Positions 42,616-50,737 are shown, counted from the first letter of the stretch. The stretch: DNA of 64,000 nt from Pelotomaculum_C sp050950345 (GCA_050950345.1 JBMNHK010000002.1:496001-560000), one strand, 5' to 3'. Notes: generated by a model not told the origin, from the letters alone. A program made the numbers and translations.

Positions 42616-43017
42616 TTGCTTTATACATTATTTATTGGCTTTGTTCTTATCAAATGCTCACAATATGAGCAACAACTAAAGCATATAGTAGCCCATACCT
42701 TTGAAACTTTTCCTTATGCTGCCTATATGTCGGTATATCCTATTGTTATAGGGTTTCTAATGGGTTTACCAAAGCTTATTAGTAATTTTTTCAAGAAAGG
42801 TAAATGGCGCTTCGATATGATAAAGTTTGTTGCAGTTGGCATACCAGCCCTTTTTATAACAACAATACCGCTTGTTCACTTCTCACCCCTTATTAACCAT
42901 TTGGTATTCCCTAAGTTGTACGTGCATTTTTTTCATAGTCTTTCATTAACAACACAAGCTGTAGCCGGTATAGTCTTTGGTTATTTAATGTGTTCAGTTT
43001 TGGAAAAACGCAACTAA
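42616..43017 (+). CDS. Hypothetical membrane protein, antiparallel to the early operon
   Basis: About 133 aa with three to four hydrophobic segments (LYTLFIGFVLI, YPIVIGFLMGL, VGIPALFITTIPLV, AVAGIVFGYLMCSV). It stands alone on the plus strand inside the minus-strand operon and is more AT-rich than its neighbours, which is typical of a late-acquired cargo gene. The start is uncertain: TTG at 42616 has no clear ribosome site, and the frame is open about 45 bases further up without ATG. Function unknown; superinfection exclusion would be one guess. Confidence 0.45.
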   Translation: MLYTLFIGFVLIKCSQYEQQLKHIVAHTFETFPYAAYMSVYPIVIGFLMGLPKLISNFFKKGKWRFDMIKFVAVGIPALFITTIPLVHFSPLINHLVFPKLYVHFFHSLSLTTQAVAGIVFGYLMCSVLEKRN

Positions 43018-43177
43018 ATTAATGTTATAAAAGATACCCGGCACCTCAACTATAGTAGTGAATAGAGAAATCCACTCAGCTTTTGCTACACTTTTATGAC
43101 ATATTGTGAATTGCCCCGCCCCAGGTTTGAGGACCTGTATAGAGCGGGGCTATTCAATTGTCCAACTGCCTGACCGT

Positions 43178-45136
43178 TTAGATCTCCTTTACGGCGCCTT
43201 CCTCCACCCAGAACATCTTCACTCCCGGCAGGCCGGGGTTTACCGGCTGCACGTCGCCTACTGTAGTAAAGACCAGCACCTGGTCGTACTCCTCTGCCAG
43301 CTCCAGGAGCATGCCGGACAAAAGGTCCCGGTTGTCCTGTTCCAGGATGTCGGCTTCGTCGATAGCCAGGAACTTCAGGCCGGCTGCCGCGCTCAAGGCA
43401 TCGCTGATGGCGATACCCGCCCGGAGCTGCTCGGACCGGGATAAGAGCCTCAAAGGGAGCAGCGGCCCGCCATTGGCGCGGCATGAGATAGTCATGTCAC
43501 CGCCTAGGGTCACCTGGTAGGCGCCCTCGGTGAGCCGGCCCAGGCGGTCGTTGACCCTGCCCACGAACCCCTCCAGGATGCTGGACAGCATGTCCCGCCG
43601 CAGGCCGTCCGGGCCTAAGGCCTTCACCAGCACTTCCAGGTCGGCCACCTCGGCGGCCAGGGTTTCGGCATCCTGCTCCAGGGCGGTTTTGCGCCCGGCC
43701 AGGGCTACAGTCTCGCTGTGCAGTGCTATATCGCTTTCAGCCCGGTGGATGGCGACTTCCAGATTGGCCAGATCCTCAAGCAGGCTAAGGTCTTCCTCCG
43801 GCAAGCCAGCCAGTTCTTTCCGCAAATCTGTAATGGCAACCTCAATGGTTTCCACTACCCGGCGCCGGGTTTTCAATTCACCTTGCAGCAGGATGATACG
43901 CCTGGCCCTGGCCTGGCTCTCTTCCCGGCTTTTCCTCATTTCGGCCAATTTTTCTGTGGCTTCTTTCAAGGCTGTTTTCTGTCTCCCAAGTTCCTGGCTC
44001 GTAACTTTGTACTCACTGCGCAGGCTGAGCAGGACGGTATCCAGTTGGTCTTTGGTGAGCCCGCACTGCAGGAGTTCTGGAGCCAGCGGGCAGCGCCGGT
44101 CCTTGCAGGCGAGGGCCTGGCCGGCCTTGTCGATAGCCTCCAGTTTGCTCCGGGCGGTCGCTACGGCCTTGTTGGCGGCATCCACCTTTTCTTGAAACTC
44201 TTTTTCCATGTCATCGTTACCAGGTTTGCAGGCGGCTTTACCCAGTCCGCCCATACTCTCCAGCTCTGCCGCCAGGCTTTCCGCTTTCGTCCCGGCTGCA
44301 GAGGCTTTCTTTTTGGCCTGACTGATTTTTTCTTCCAGCGCCTGCCTCCTGGCCTGCACTTCACGTCCGGCTCCACAGGCTTTGAGCAACTTGTCCCGTC
44401 TTTTTTTCATTCCTGCGAGGTGGTCCTTCAAGGCTTCCAAACCTCCCGGCAGCGCCTGGTTTAAGCTTGCCGCATCGATTTCCTCGAGAGCCGCCTCAAT
44501 CCGTTGCCTGTCCTTCTTTTGTTCCTTGCGTTCTTCTTTGGCCCGCTTTTCCATCGCGTCGAATATTTCCGGGCCGCAGGCGATGCCGGCCGGGTAGTAG
44601 CTTCTGGCTCTTTTGGCCAGGCGGGCGGCCTCCTCTTCCGGCAACCCTTTTTTCGCCAACCAGCCGGCCAGCTCTGCTGCTACCTGCTCGACTGTCCAGG
44701 TAAGGCCGTAGGCATTAAACAGGAAGGCCCTCTGCTCGGCCTGGCTCATATTCACAAAGGCGCCGGCGTTCAAGGTCACCCGCAGGCGGTCTTCAGCGGC
44801 TCCCAGGGCGTTGTGGATGGCGGCCTGCCCTTCGTTGACGCCGCTTACCTTGCCTGCCTGCAGGGTGTGGGGCGGCAGGGAGCGGACCACCGCTCCCAAT
44901 CCTGCCACATCCAGCGCCACCGTCATGTGTTTTCCCCCCTGGCGCACCAGGTCCGCCCCTCCCCGGCCGGCCCTGTCCGTCCACATGCACCGGCCGGTTA
45001 AGCCCCACTCAATGGCCGCCAGGATGGAGGTCTTGCCGGCGTTGTTGCCGCCGACGAAAAAGTTGATCCGGTCCAAGTTAAGCTCTGTTTTCTTGTGGCT
45101 GCGGAAGTTTTCGATGCTTAAGCAGTTGATTTTCAA
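43178..45136 (-). CDS. SbcC/RecF-like AAA ATPase of a phage recombination pair
   Basis: 652 aa. MKINCLSIENFRSHKKTELN and FFVGGNNAGKTSILAAIEWG (Walker A) open the protein. Long coiled coils flank a CKDRRCPLAPELLQCG stretch at the centre, a zinc-hook-like cysteine set. The C-terminal half has RLLSRSEQLRAGIAISDALS (signature-like) and LKFLAIDEADILEQDNRDLL (Walker B). Such proteins work with nucleases or annealing proteins in DNA repair of phages. It overlaps the annealing protein gene by 4 bases. Confidence 0.8.
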   Translation of the reverse strand: MKINCLSIENFRSHKKTELNLDRINFFVGGNNAGKTSILAAIEWGLTGRCMWTDRAGRGGADLVRQGGKHMTVALDVAGLGAVVRSLPPHTLQAGKVSGVNEGQAAIHNALGAAEDRLRVTLNAGAFVNMSQAEQRAFLFNAYGLTWTVEQVAAELAGWLAKKGLPEEEAARLAKRARSYYPAGIACGPEIFDAMEKRAKEERKEQKKDRQRIEAALEEIDAASLNQALPGGLEALKDHLAGMKKRRDKLLKACGAGREVQARRQALEEKISQAKKKASAAGTKAESLAAELESMGGLGKAACKPGNDDMEKEFQEKVDAANKAVATARSKLEAIDKAGQALACKDRRCPLAPELLQCGLTKDQLDTVLLSLRSEYKVTSQELGRQKTALKEATEKLAEMRKSREESQARARRIILLQGELKTRRRVVETIEVAITDLRKELAGLPEEDLSLLEDLANLEVAIHRAESDIALHSETVALAGRKTALEQDAETLAAEVADLEVLVKALGPDGLRRDMLSSILEGFVGRVNDRLGRLTEGAYQVTLGGDMTISCRANGGPLLPLRLLSRSEQLRAGIAISDALSAAAGLKFLAIDEADILEQDNRDLLSGMLLELAEEYDQVLVFTTVGDVQPVNPGLPGVKMFWVEEGAVKEI

Positions 45137-45882
45137 ATTAAGCGCCTCCTCCCGTTGCCGTTTCCATTAGCAATAATTTCCCTCTGCCGGGCTTCAGCTC
45201 TATCCTGCATCCAGTTCGGCGGATCCGGCCATACCGGCGATGTTGCGATTTTGAAACCGGCCGGCGGCTTGCCTGGTGGGCTGGACTGGGTTTGAGGCTT
45301 AGCCGGCGGCGGGGCCTTTTGGTTGTCCCCCTGGGCTCTCTGGCGGCCTTCCGGCGGCAGGTTGTCATCGTCCAACTCCCCGCGGTAGGCCGCCGCGCCG
45401 ATGCCGAAGAACGCGATGGCCTTCTTGATGGCGTTGGTCAGAGCTCCCTTTCTGGCGTCAGCTTTGAGCGCGGAGACATGTCCACCCGGTGTCTTCGGCG
45501 TCTCGGCCAGGACCTGGAAACCGTCCGGGGTCCAGTTGCCGAGCTGGATAATCACGTCGTACCCCACCTCGTAAGACTTCCGGCCGCTGCTATACTCGCC
45601 GCTGTCGCAAAAGGCTTCTTCCGATAAGATGCGCCAGTGCCCCAGGCCGGCCACGTTGTTTAGGACGTCTATGCAGTACTGGTAGCCGTAACCGTCAGTA
45701 TCATAGCCTTTCCGGGTCTCGCGCCCTTTGGTGCGCTGGATCGCCCCGGCCGGCAGTTCTTTGCAAAAGCCGTGGTAAATCGCGGGCAGGTCGATTAGTG
45801 TGAGCTCTCCCGGCAGAGATCCGGTTCCCTGGTGGACACCGGTGGCGCCGGCGAAATCCTGTTTGCTGGCAGTTGCGGTCAT
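45133..45882 (-). CDS. Rad52/Rad22-like single-strand annealing protein
   Basis: 249 aa. The fold core shows KELPAGAIQRTKGRETRKGY, DVLNNVAGLGHWRILSEEAF, then EVGYDVIIQLGNW and KADARKGALTNAIKKAIAFF, which fits Rad52-type annealing proteins of phages. The C-terminal 60 residues are proline/glutamine-rich and disordered. It should pair single strands during recombination, aided by the neighbouring ATPase and RusA. Confidence 0.8.
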   Translation of the reverse strand: MTATASKQDFAGATGVHQGTGSLPGELTLIDLPAIYHGFCKELPAGAIQRTKGRETRKGYDTDGYGYQYCIDVLNNVAGLGHWRILSEEAFCDSGEYSSGRKSYEVGYDVIIQLGNWTPDGFQVLAETPKTPGGHVSALKADARKGALTNAIKKAIAFFGIGAAAYRGELDDDNLPPEGRQRAQGDNQKAPPPAKPQTQSSPPGKPPAGFKIATSPVWPDPPNWMQDRAEARQREIIANGNGNGRRRLI

Positions 45883-46230
45883 TTAACTTGCCTCCTTTTC
45901 AGTTGGTAGATAGTTAATTGGTAGATCGTCTTCATCCAGGTTGAAAAACAGGTTGATCACGTCGCTGTCCTGTTCCACGGTAAACCAGGAGAACCAACCC
46001 TCCCGTCCCTGGTAGCGGACGGGCCTGCTCGCCGCCCTGACCTCCTGGCCAAACCCGCCGGCCAGGATGGCCCCGGCGATCCTTTCGCTTTGCTCCCGGG
46101 TTAGCCCGTGGCTGCTGATAGTTACATTCACCTGGTCGAGGCCGTGCTGTCTTAATGCTTCCTTTAACATCTCCAGCGCAGCGCACACTGCGCCTGTGCC
46201 GGTAACGCCGCTTTTAACCACTTGCCGCAA
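45883..46230 (-). CDS. Hypothetical early prophage protein
   Basis: 115 aa beginning MRQVVKSGVTGTGAVCAALE, with FSWFTVEQDSDVINLFFNLD near the end. No domain recognised. It abuts the annealing protein gene and overlaps the previous small gene by 17 bases, so it is read as part of the early operon. Confidence 0.55.
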   Translation of the reverse strand: MRQVVKSGVTGTGAVCAALEMLKEALRQHGLDQVNVTISSHGLTREQSERIAGAILAGGFGQEVRAASRPVRYQGREGWFSWFTVEQDSDVINLFFNLDEDDLPINYLPTEKEAS

Positions 46231-46402
46231 CCTCCTTTTGGGTTTGATTAATCTGTTCCATAACCAGATCTACAAGGATGCCGGCCAGCCGTTCCAGGCG
46301 TTCGCCGGCGTCCTCAGGGCTAACGCCAATCACCTCCCGCTTTATCGTTTCCAGACCGTCTTTGGTCCGGTGGGCTGTTAGCTTCACGAAAACGGTCTGC
46401 AT
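46214..46402 (-). CDS. Small hypothetical protein, first gene of the early operon
   Basis: 62 aa (MQTVFVKLTAHRTKDGLETI...), charged and helical. A GGAGG site precedes the ATG at 46402, and an operator-bearing promoter lies 23 bases upstream. No domain recognised. Confidence 0.55.
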   Translation of the reverse strand: MQTVFVKLTAHRTKDGLETIKREVIGVSPEDAGERLERLAGILVDLVMEQINQTQKEVAASG

Positions 46403-46424
46403 ATCTAACCTCCGCGATTAAGCA

Positions 46425-46453
46425 ATTAGCACATATGCGTAAAGCCTACTCAA
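46425..46453 (-). promoter_or_regulatory. Operator-bearing promoter of the early operon
   Basis: Minus strand: TTGAGT, 17-base spacer with GGCTTTACGCATAT, then GCTAAT. The operator word is the same as at 46705-46721, 46764-46780 and 28359-28375. It overlaps the end of the Cro-like gene. Confidence 0.55.
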
Positions 46454-46649
46454 TGGGCAAAAAAAATTCACTTGCTTCACAATGGAGGACGGCGCACAAG
46501 CCCTCGATCACCTTAACGCTGGGTTCGCGCCTGCCGCTGAATATATTTGAGAGGTAGTTAGGCGTAATGCCGATCTGCCTGGCTACGTACTCAGACCGTA
46601 AACCCTTGCTGTGTATGAGCGCTTTAAGTTTTTTCCCGGAGAATTTCAT
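46446..46649 (-). CDS. Cro-like XRE regulator
   Basis: 67 aa, almost only a helix-turn-helix: KLKALIHSKGLRSEYVARQI followed by GITPNYLSNIFSGRREPSV. It is divergent from the repressor gene and starts behind a good GGGGGGTG-type site. In lysogenic circuits the small divergent XRE protein is normally the Cro-type switch. The promoter has an operator in its spacer, and a further palindrome lies in its leader. Confidence 0.82.
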   Translation of the reverse strand: MKFSGKKLKALIHSKGLRSEYVARQIGITPNYLSNIFSGRREPSVKVIEGLCAVLHCEASEFFLPIE

Positions 46650-46669
46650 TGTGTCACCCCCCTGTGTAG

Positions 46670-46686
46670 GTAAGCATAAAGCTTAC
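46670..46686. promoter_or_regulatory. Palindromic operator in the leader of the Cro-like gene
   Basis: GTAAGC-ATAAA-GCTTAC is a perfect 6+5+6 dyad. It gives the clearest form of the operator word shared by the element. Confidence 0.7.
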
Positions 46687-46698
46687 CTACTTGCTTTC

Positions 46699-46727
46699 AG
46701 TATAATATATGCGTAAAGCTTAGTCAA
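46699..46727 (-). promoter_or_regulatory. Promoter of the Cro-like gene with operator in spacer
   Basis: On the minus strand TTGACT, the 17-base spacer AAGCTTTACGCATATAT and TATACT. The spacer is the operator. Confidence 0.75.
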
Positions 46728-46757
46728 TAAATTTTTCATCAATTGGTTAAACTTTAC

Positions 46758-46786
46758 TTAAACAAATGTAAGCTTTATGCTATATT
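46758..46786 (+). promoter_or_regulatory. Promoter of the repressor gene with operator in spacer
   Basis: TTAAAC, a 17-base spacer holding GTAAGCTTTATGC (46768-46780), then TATATT. It fits autoregulation of the repressor. Confidence 0.65.
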
Positions 46787-46811
46787 ATTGTTAGGGCAGG
46801 TGTTGTTAGTT

Positions 46812-47213
46812 ATGGCTTATAAGAATGAGGTTTTAGCCAGACGTATTAAAGAAGAGCGCCTCAAAAAAGGCTGGACCCAAAAGCAGATCGCCGCAATGCT
46901 CGGGGTGGAGGTCGGCACGTTTTCCGGGTATGAGCGGGCCTACCGGACGCCGGAGACCAAAACGCTGGAGCAGTTGGCCGATCTTTACGGCGTTTCGGCT
47001 GACTATTTGCTGGGGCGGGACGAGTCGTGGCTGGAAAAAGACAGCCCGCCGCAGGAAATTGAACTGGAGCAGTTTATCCGGCAACATCCCAACCTGCGGG
47101 TTTTCGGCGACCCCCTCAGCAAAGACGTCAAGGACGACGTCATGCTGGCATTAAAAACAGCCTGGGAGGTATTAAAAAAACAGAGGGCTGACAGGGAGCC
47201 CAAAGGATCGTGA
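46812..47213 (+). CDS. XRE-family repressor of the element
   Basis: 133 aa from the ATG at 46812 (MAYKNEVLARRIKEERLKKG). The frame from 46743 would cover the promoter and is rejected. WTQKQIAAMLGVEVGTFSGY is the helix-turn-helix and LADLYGVSADYLLGRDESW the classic end of the domain. An acidic C-terminal part follows. It is followed 10 bases later by an ImmA/IrrE protease gene, which is the ICEBs1/phi105-type switch: the protease cuts the repressor upon DNA damage. Confidence 0.86.
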   Translation: MAYKNEVLARRIKEERLKKGWTQKQIAAMLGVEVGTFSGYERAYRTPETKTLEQLADLYGVSADYLLGRDESWLEKDSPPQEIELEQFIRQHPNLRVFGDPLSKDVKDDVMLALKTAWEVLKKQRADREPKGS

Positions 47214-47223
47214 TTTTATCGAA

Positions 47224-47649
47224 ATGGCATTGTACGATAAAGCGCGGGAACTTGCCGTAAACGGCGAGAAACCGCTGGAGATAGCCGCCTCGCTGGGTAT
47301 TATCCTATTGGAAGTACCATTTAAGGCGATTAAAGGAATAGCCTTATCTTTGCAGGGGAAGAAATTTATTATGATAGATTCCGGCCTGACCGAAATAGAA
47401 AAACAGCTTGTGTGTGGCCATGAATTGGGCCATTTTTTATTGCACCCGGACACAAACTTCCTCTTTGTCCTGGATAAAACAGGCTTTTACTCAAAACACG
47501 AGTACCAGGCCAACCGTTTTGCCTGTACGTTGATGCTCGGGGAAGAAGCCGAAAAGTACAGCTGCGAGATAGGGGAGGCGGCTGCAGCAGGCCGGCTGGA
47601 TAAAATGGTGGAAATCATCGGCCGGTTGGCAAGAGGAGATGATATTTAG
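47224..47649 (+). CDS. ImmA/IrrE-family metalloprotease
   Basis: 141 aa. VCGHELGHFLLHPDTNFLF contains the HExxH zinc motif (about residues 70-74), and KHEYQANRFACTLML provides the third ligand. Such proteases cut a co-encoded XRE repressor and so release the element. It shares one base with the recombinase gene, so induction and excision would be coupled. Confidence 0.88.
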   Translation: MALYDKARELAVNGEKPLEIAASLGIILLEVPFKAIKGIALSLQGKKFIMIDSGLTEIEKQLVCGHELGHFLLHPDTNFLFVLDKTGFYSKHEYQANRFACTLMLGEEAEKYSCEIGEAAAAGRLDKMVEIIGRLARGDDI

Positions 47650-49160
47650 TGACGGCGGTTATTTATGCCCGGTTCTCCAGTGACAATCAGCGGGAGGAAA
47701 GCATCACCGCCCAGGTGCGGGCCTGCACCGAGTACGCCAGGCGGAAGGGGTATCCGGTGGTCAAGGTCTACACGGACGAGGCCCGCTCTGCGACTACCGA
47801 CGACCGGCCGGGGTTCCTTACAATGATTGACGACATCAAGAGCGGCAGGGTAGAGGCTCAGTTTCTTTTAGTTCACAAGCTGGACCGCTTTGCCCGCAAC
47901 CGGTATGACAGCGCGGTTTACCGCAGGACGCTGGCCTCAGCGGGGATCCGCCTGATAGCTGTGGACCAGCCCCTGGACGACAGCCCGGAGTCGGTTCTCC
48001 TGGAAAGCCTCCTGGAAGGCCTGGCCGAATACTACTCCAAAAACTTGTCCAGGGAAGTAATGAAGGGTATGAAGGAAAACGCATACCAGGCCAGGTTTAA
48101 CGGCGGTTGGGTCCCGCTGGGGTACAACGTTATAGATGGTCATTACTCAATTAATGAACAGGAAGCGCCTGTTATCAGGCTGATTTTTTCCATGTTCCTG
48201 CAGGGCCACGGTTACAATAAAATATTGGATAAGTTAAATGAGCTCGGCTACCTTACCAGGCAGGGCAAGCCTTTCGGAAAGAATTCAATTTATGAGATAC
48301 TGCGCAACGCCAAATATGCCGGTTACTATACCTATAACCGGGCGCCCAGGAGGTTAAACGGCAAGCGCAACTGGCGCACCAGGAAAGATGAAAGTGAAAT
48401 TATCACCGTGCCGGGCGCTGTCCCGGCTATCATCCCGGAGGAGGATTTTAAAAAGGTGCAGGAAATTATGGACGGCCGAAAAAAGACGGGACCGCGGCAG
48501 AAGGGTGGGGAGCTTTATTTCCTCACCGGCAAGGTGGTCTGCGGTGAGTGCGGCGCGGCGATGGTGGGGAACTCCAGCAGTAGAAAAGCCGGCGCCGAGC
48601 CGGTGCGTTACTATGAATGCAACCGGAAGATGCGCACAAGGGATTGCGGCAGCAGGAGAATCCGGAAGGATTACCTGGAGAATTACGTGCTGGGTGTAGT
48701 CGAGCAAAACATGTTTTCCCGGGATAAGCTGCCCGAATTAGCAGGAAAACTGGTCATGCTGGCAAGGGATAAAGGACGGCAGAATGCCCAGGATGAAAAG
48801 GCCTTTTATAATGAGCTTGCGGATGTTGAAAAAAAGATCGGGAATATCGTCAAAGCTATCGAGGACGGGGCCGAATACGACATTCTATCCGGCCGCTTAA
48901 AGGAACTGAAAAAGAGAAAAGAGGAGCTACAGGAACATTTGAACTCCCTGCGTTCGCCTTTGTCGGCTATCACTGAGGAGATGATAATCAAATATTTATC
49001 CGCCACCCAAAAAGACATGATGGACAGGCCCGACCAGCTGTCCAAAAAGAAAATCGTGGACCTGTATGTCCACGAAATTAAGGTTTTTTCTGATAAAGTT
49101 GATGTTATGCTTAAGCTTGACTTTGGTGCGGATAAAGATGGTGTCGGAGGCGGGACTTGA
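47649..49160 (+). CDS. Large serine recombinase (site-specific integrase)
   Basis: 503 aa from a GTG. The resolvase domain opens AVIYARFSSDNQREESITAQ, with the catalytic serine in YARFSSD, then VHKLDRFARNRYDSAVYRR. The recombinase domain follows (NGGWVPLGYNVIDGHYSINE, LTRQGKPFGKNSIYEILRNA). A zinc ribbon (CGECGAAMVGNSSSRKAG, then YYECNRKMRTRDCG) and a C-terminal coiled coil (FYNELADVEKKIGNIVKAIE) come last. It should integrate and excise the element. The last seven codons lie in the tRNA-Leu 3' part, so the recombinase end was made by integration at that tRNA or depends on it. Its position at the edge fits an attachment-site neighbour. Confidence 0.92.
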   Translation: MTAVIYARFSSDNQREESITAQVRACTEYARRKGYPVVKVYTDEARSATTDDRPGFLTMIDDIKSGRVEAQFLLVHKLDRFARNRYDSAVYRRTLASAGIRLIAVDQPLDDSPESVLLESLLEGLAEYYSKNLSREVMKGMKENAYQARFNGGWVPLGYNVIDGHYSINEQEAPVIRLIFSMFLQGHGYNKILDKLNELGYLTRQGKPFGKNSIYEILRNAKYAGYYTYNRAPRRLNGKRNWRTRKDESEIITVPGAVPAIIPEEDFKKVQEIMDGRKKTGPRQKGGELYFLTGKVVCGECGAAMVGNSSSRKAGAEPVRYYECNRKMRTRDCGSRRIRKDYLENYVLGVVEQNMFSRDKLPELAGKLVMLARDKGRQNAQDEKAFYNELADVEKKIGNIVKAIEDGAEYDILSGRLKELKKRKEELQEHLNSLRSPLSAITEEMIIKYLSATQKDMMDRPDQLSKKKIVDLYVHEIKVFSDKVDVMLKLDFGADKDGVGGGT

Positions 49161-49221
49161 ACCCGCACGGTTGCCCACACGCCCCTCAAACGTGCGCGTC
49201 TGCCTATTCCGCCACTCCGAC
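49139..49221 (-). tRNA. tRNA-Leu (anticodon GAG)
   Basis: Minus strand. Acceptor arms GTCGGAG and CTCCGAC, anticodon stem CACGT/GCGTG with loop TTGAGGG (anticodon GAG), long variable arm, T-arm GCGGG-TTCAAGT-CCCGC and an encoded CCA end. The 3' end overlaps the recombinase gene by 22 bases. Confidence 0.93.
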
Positions 49222-49263
49222 AGGTCAGTAAGGTCACCCAGTACTTGCGTACTCGCAACAGCT

Positions 49264-49292
49264 ATTATACCAGACACCAATCATTTAAGCAA
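49264..49292 (-). promoter_or_regulatory. Promoter of the tRNA-Leu gene
   Basis: Minus strand: TTGCTT, 17-base spacer, TATAAT. It lies 43 bases before the tRNA 5' end. The rest of the 49222-49439 gap shows nothing else. Confidence 0.75.
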
Positions 49293-49439
49293 TAGTCAGG
49301 TTTTTTGCAAAGACAAACAGGTATTGTAATTTATTTTGAATTAAGATATTCTAGTGCTAATCTCGTTAATAGATATCAAAACATTTTGATATTATGAGCT
49401 GGTTTAGCCTGGGCGTTGTTGGAAGGAAGGAGGGCCGGG

Positions 49440-50177
49440 ATGTTCCCACAGACTCATATTTATTTTGCGGAGTGGATCACCGGTACCAAAGCTGACCAGG
49501 TAACCCTGGGGAGTATGCTGCCGGATATGCTGGTGGGTGGTTTTTTTGATCATCGCGGGGCTCATACCATGGGGCAGGAAGTCTTTGAATTTCTAAAAAA
49601 ACATAATACCCTTCTGATTTTTGGTCATGCTCTATTGACGCATGGTTTTGTGCCCGAAGGGCTTGATTATTATGGAGATGAGAAATACCTGGATTATGAG
49701 AGAGGATATTGCTTTGAAAAGGCTAAACCTTTTATTATGGATACCGTAGAGGCCTGCAATATACCTGTTAAAATGGGCTGGTGGAAAGCCCATAACATAG
49801 TGGAAATGGGTGTGGAGTTGCTGGTCAGCGCACGGGATTACTACAGTGACCGGATCATCAGCGCCTTTACCAACCGTGCTTTGATAGCTGAATTAGATGA
49901 ATTGTTTGCGAATATATGGCCGGGCAACACGATCAATTTTGCCCACCGGGTAGAAAGATTCGTCGATTTTTTTGAGCACGATAAAGCAGATGCCCAGTCA
50001 CTGGCTGCCAAATACAACTACCAGATGTTGCTAAAACACAAGATCGAAATAGATACGAAGAAGGTTGCGCGTCTCATTGATAAGGCGGCGGAGAGTATTA
50101 GTGATGAAGTTGATGATTTTTTTACCACTGCCGGGGAAATGGTGAAAAACAACATTGCCAGCCTTGACCATAAATAA
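49440..50177 (+). CDS. Zinc-dependent phospholipase C-like / HD-like hydrolase
   Basis: 245 aa from ATG at 49440 (MFPQTHIYFAEWITGTKADQ), behind GGAAGGAGGG. The extended frame from 49416 is not needed. The N-terminal THxxFA with later DHRGAHTM, FGHALLTHGF and KAHNIVEMGVE gives a spread of histidines and acids as in the PF00882 zinc-dependent phospholipase C fold. No signal peptide, so it may act inside on a lipid or phosphoester. It stands alone as the first chromosomal gene right of the island. Substrate unknown. Confidence 0.65.
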   Translation: MFPQTHIYFAEWITGTKADQVTLGSMLPDMLVGGFFDHRGAHTMGQEVFEFLKKHNTLLIFGHALLTHGFVPEGLDYYGDEKYLDYERGYCFEKAKPFIMDTVEACNIPVKMGWWKAHNIVEMGVELLVSARDYYSDRIISAFTNRALIAELDELFANIWPGNTINFAHRVERFVDFFEHDKADAQSLAAKYNYQMLLKHKIEIDTKKVARLIDKAAESISDEVDDFFTTAGEMVKNNIASLDHK

Positions 50178-50205
50178 GCGCCTGCTGAGCTGCCAGCAGG
50201 CGCTT
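50176..50205. terminator. Bidirectional terminator
   Basis: A perfect 12-bp stem AAGCGCCTGCTG/CAGCAGGCGCTT with a 6-base loop, between convergent genes. Confidence 0.75.
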
Positions 50206-50233
50206 GTGTATAAGTTCAGCAGTATGTTGTTGG

Positions 50234-50737
50234 CTAAAATTTTGGTATGCGGAAGTTGCTGATCATGAGCAACGATAATATGACGCTGAGGATCAATGCA
50301 ACCATGGCGCTGGGTATGATAAATACCAGTATGGCAAGAACGGCTCCTGCAGCGGTGATGGGTAAGCCCGTGAAATAGTTGTCTGCAGGTGTTACATTGA
50401 ATCTGGCTAAGCGCAAGGCACCGCACAGGATAAATAATAATAAACAAAAATACCCCGGCGTGCTGAGGTAGGCGGATTGAGCACTGCTATAGAGCAAGAC
50501 GGCAGGTGCAACCCCAAAAGAGATAAGATCAGACAGGGAATCAAACTCTTTGCCAAAAGACGTTACCGCGTCAAACCGGCGGGCGAGCATGCCGTCAAAC
50601 CGATCCAGAACAGCGGCCAGCAAAATGAGGATAACGCTCAAAGATAAGTTAAAGTTAAGAACAGCGGTGATGGCAGATACGCCAAGCAACAGGTTTGCTG
50701 CGGTGCATAGATTAGGAATTATTTCCACCCTGTTCAT
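50234..50737 (-). CDS. pssA: CDP-diacylglycerol--serine O-phosphatidyltransferase
   Basis: 167 aa membrane enzyme that makes phosphatidylserine from CDP-diacylglycerol and serine. The CDP-alcohol transferase motif is visible as DRFDGMLARRFDAVTSFGKE followed by FDSLSDLISFG. About five to six hydrophobic segments follow. It begins MNRVEIIPNLCTAANLLLGV. It overlaps psd by 4 bases, and together they form phosphatidylethanolamine. Confidence 0.92.
   Translation of the reverse strand: MNRVEIIPNLCTAANLLLGVSAITAVLNFNLSLSVILILLAAVLDRFDGMLARRFDAVTSFGKEFDSLSDLISFGVAPAVLLYSSAQSAYLSTPGYFCLLLFILCGALRLARFNVTPADNYFTGLPITAAGAVLAILVFIIPSAMVALILSVILSLLMISNFRIPKF

Noticed and set aside
43530..44464. Long plus-strand frames (221 and 248 codons) opposite the SbcC-like ATPase
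   Set aside because: They are antisense shadows of a well-supported coiled-coil ATPase gene and have no family features.
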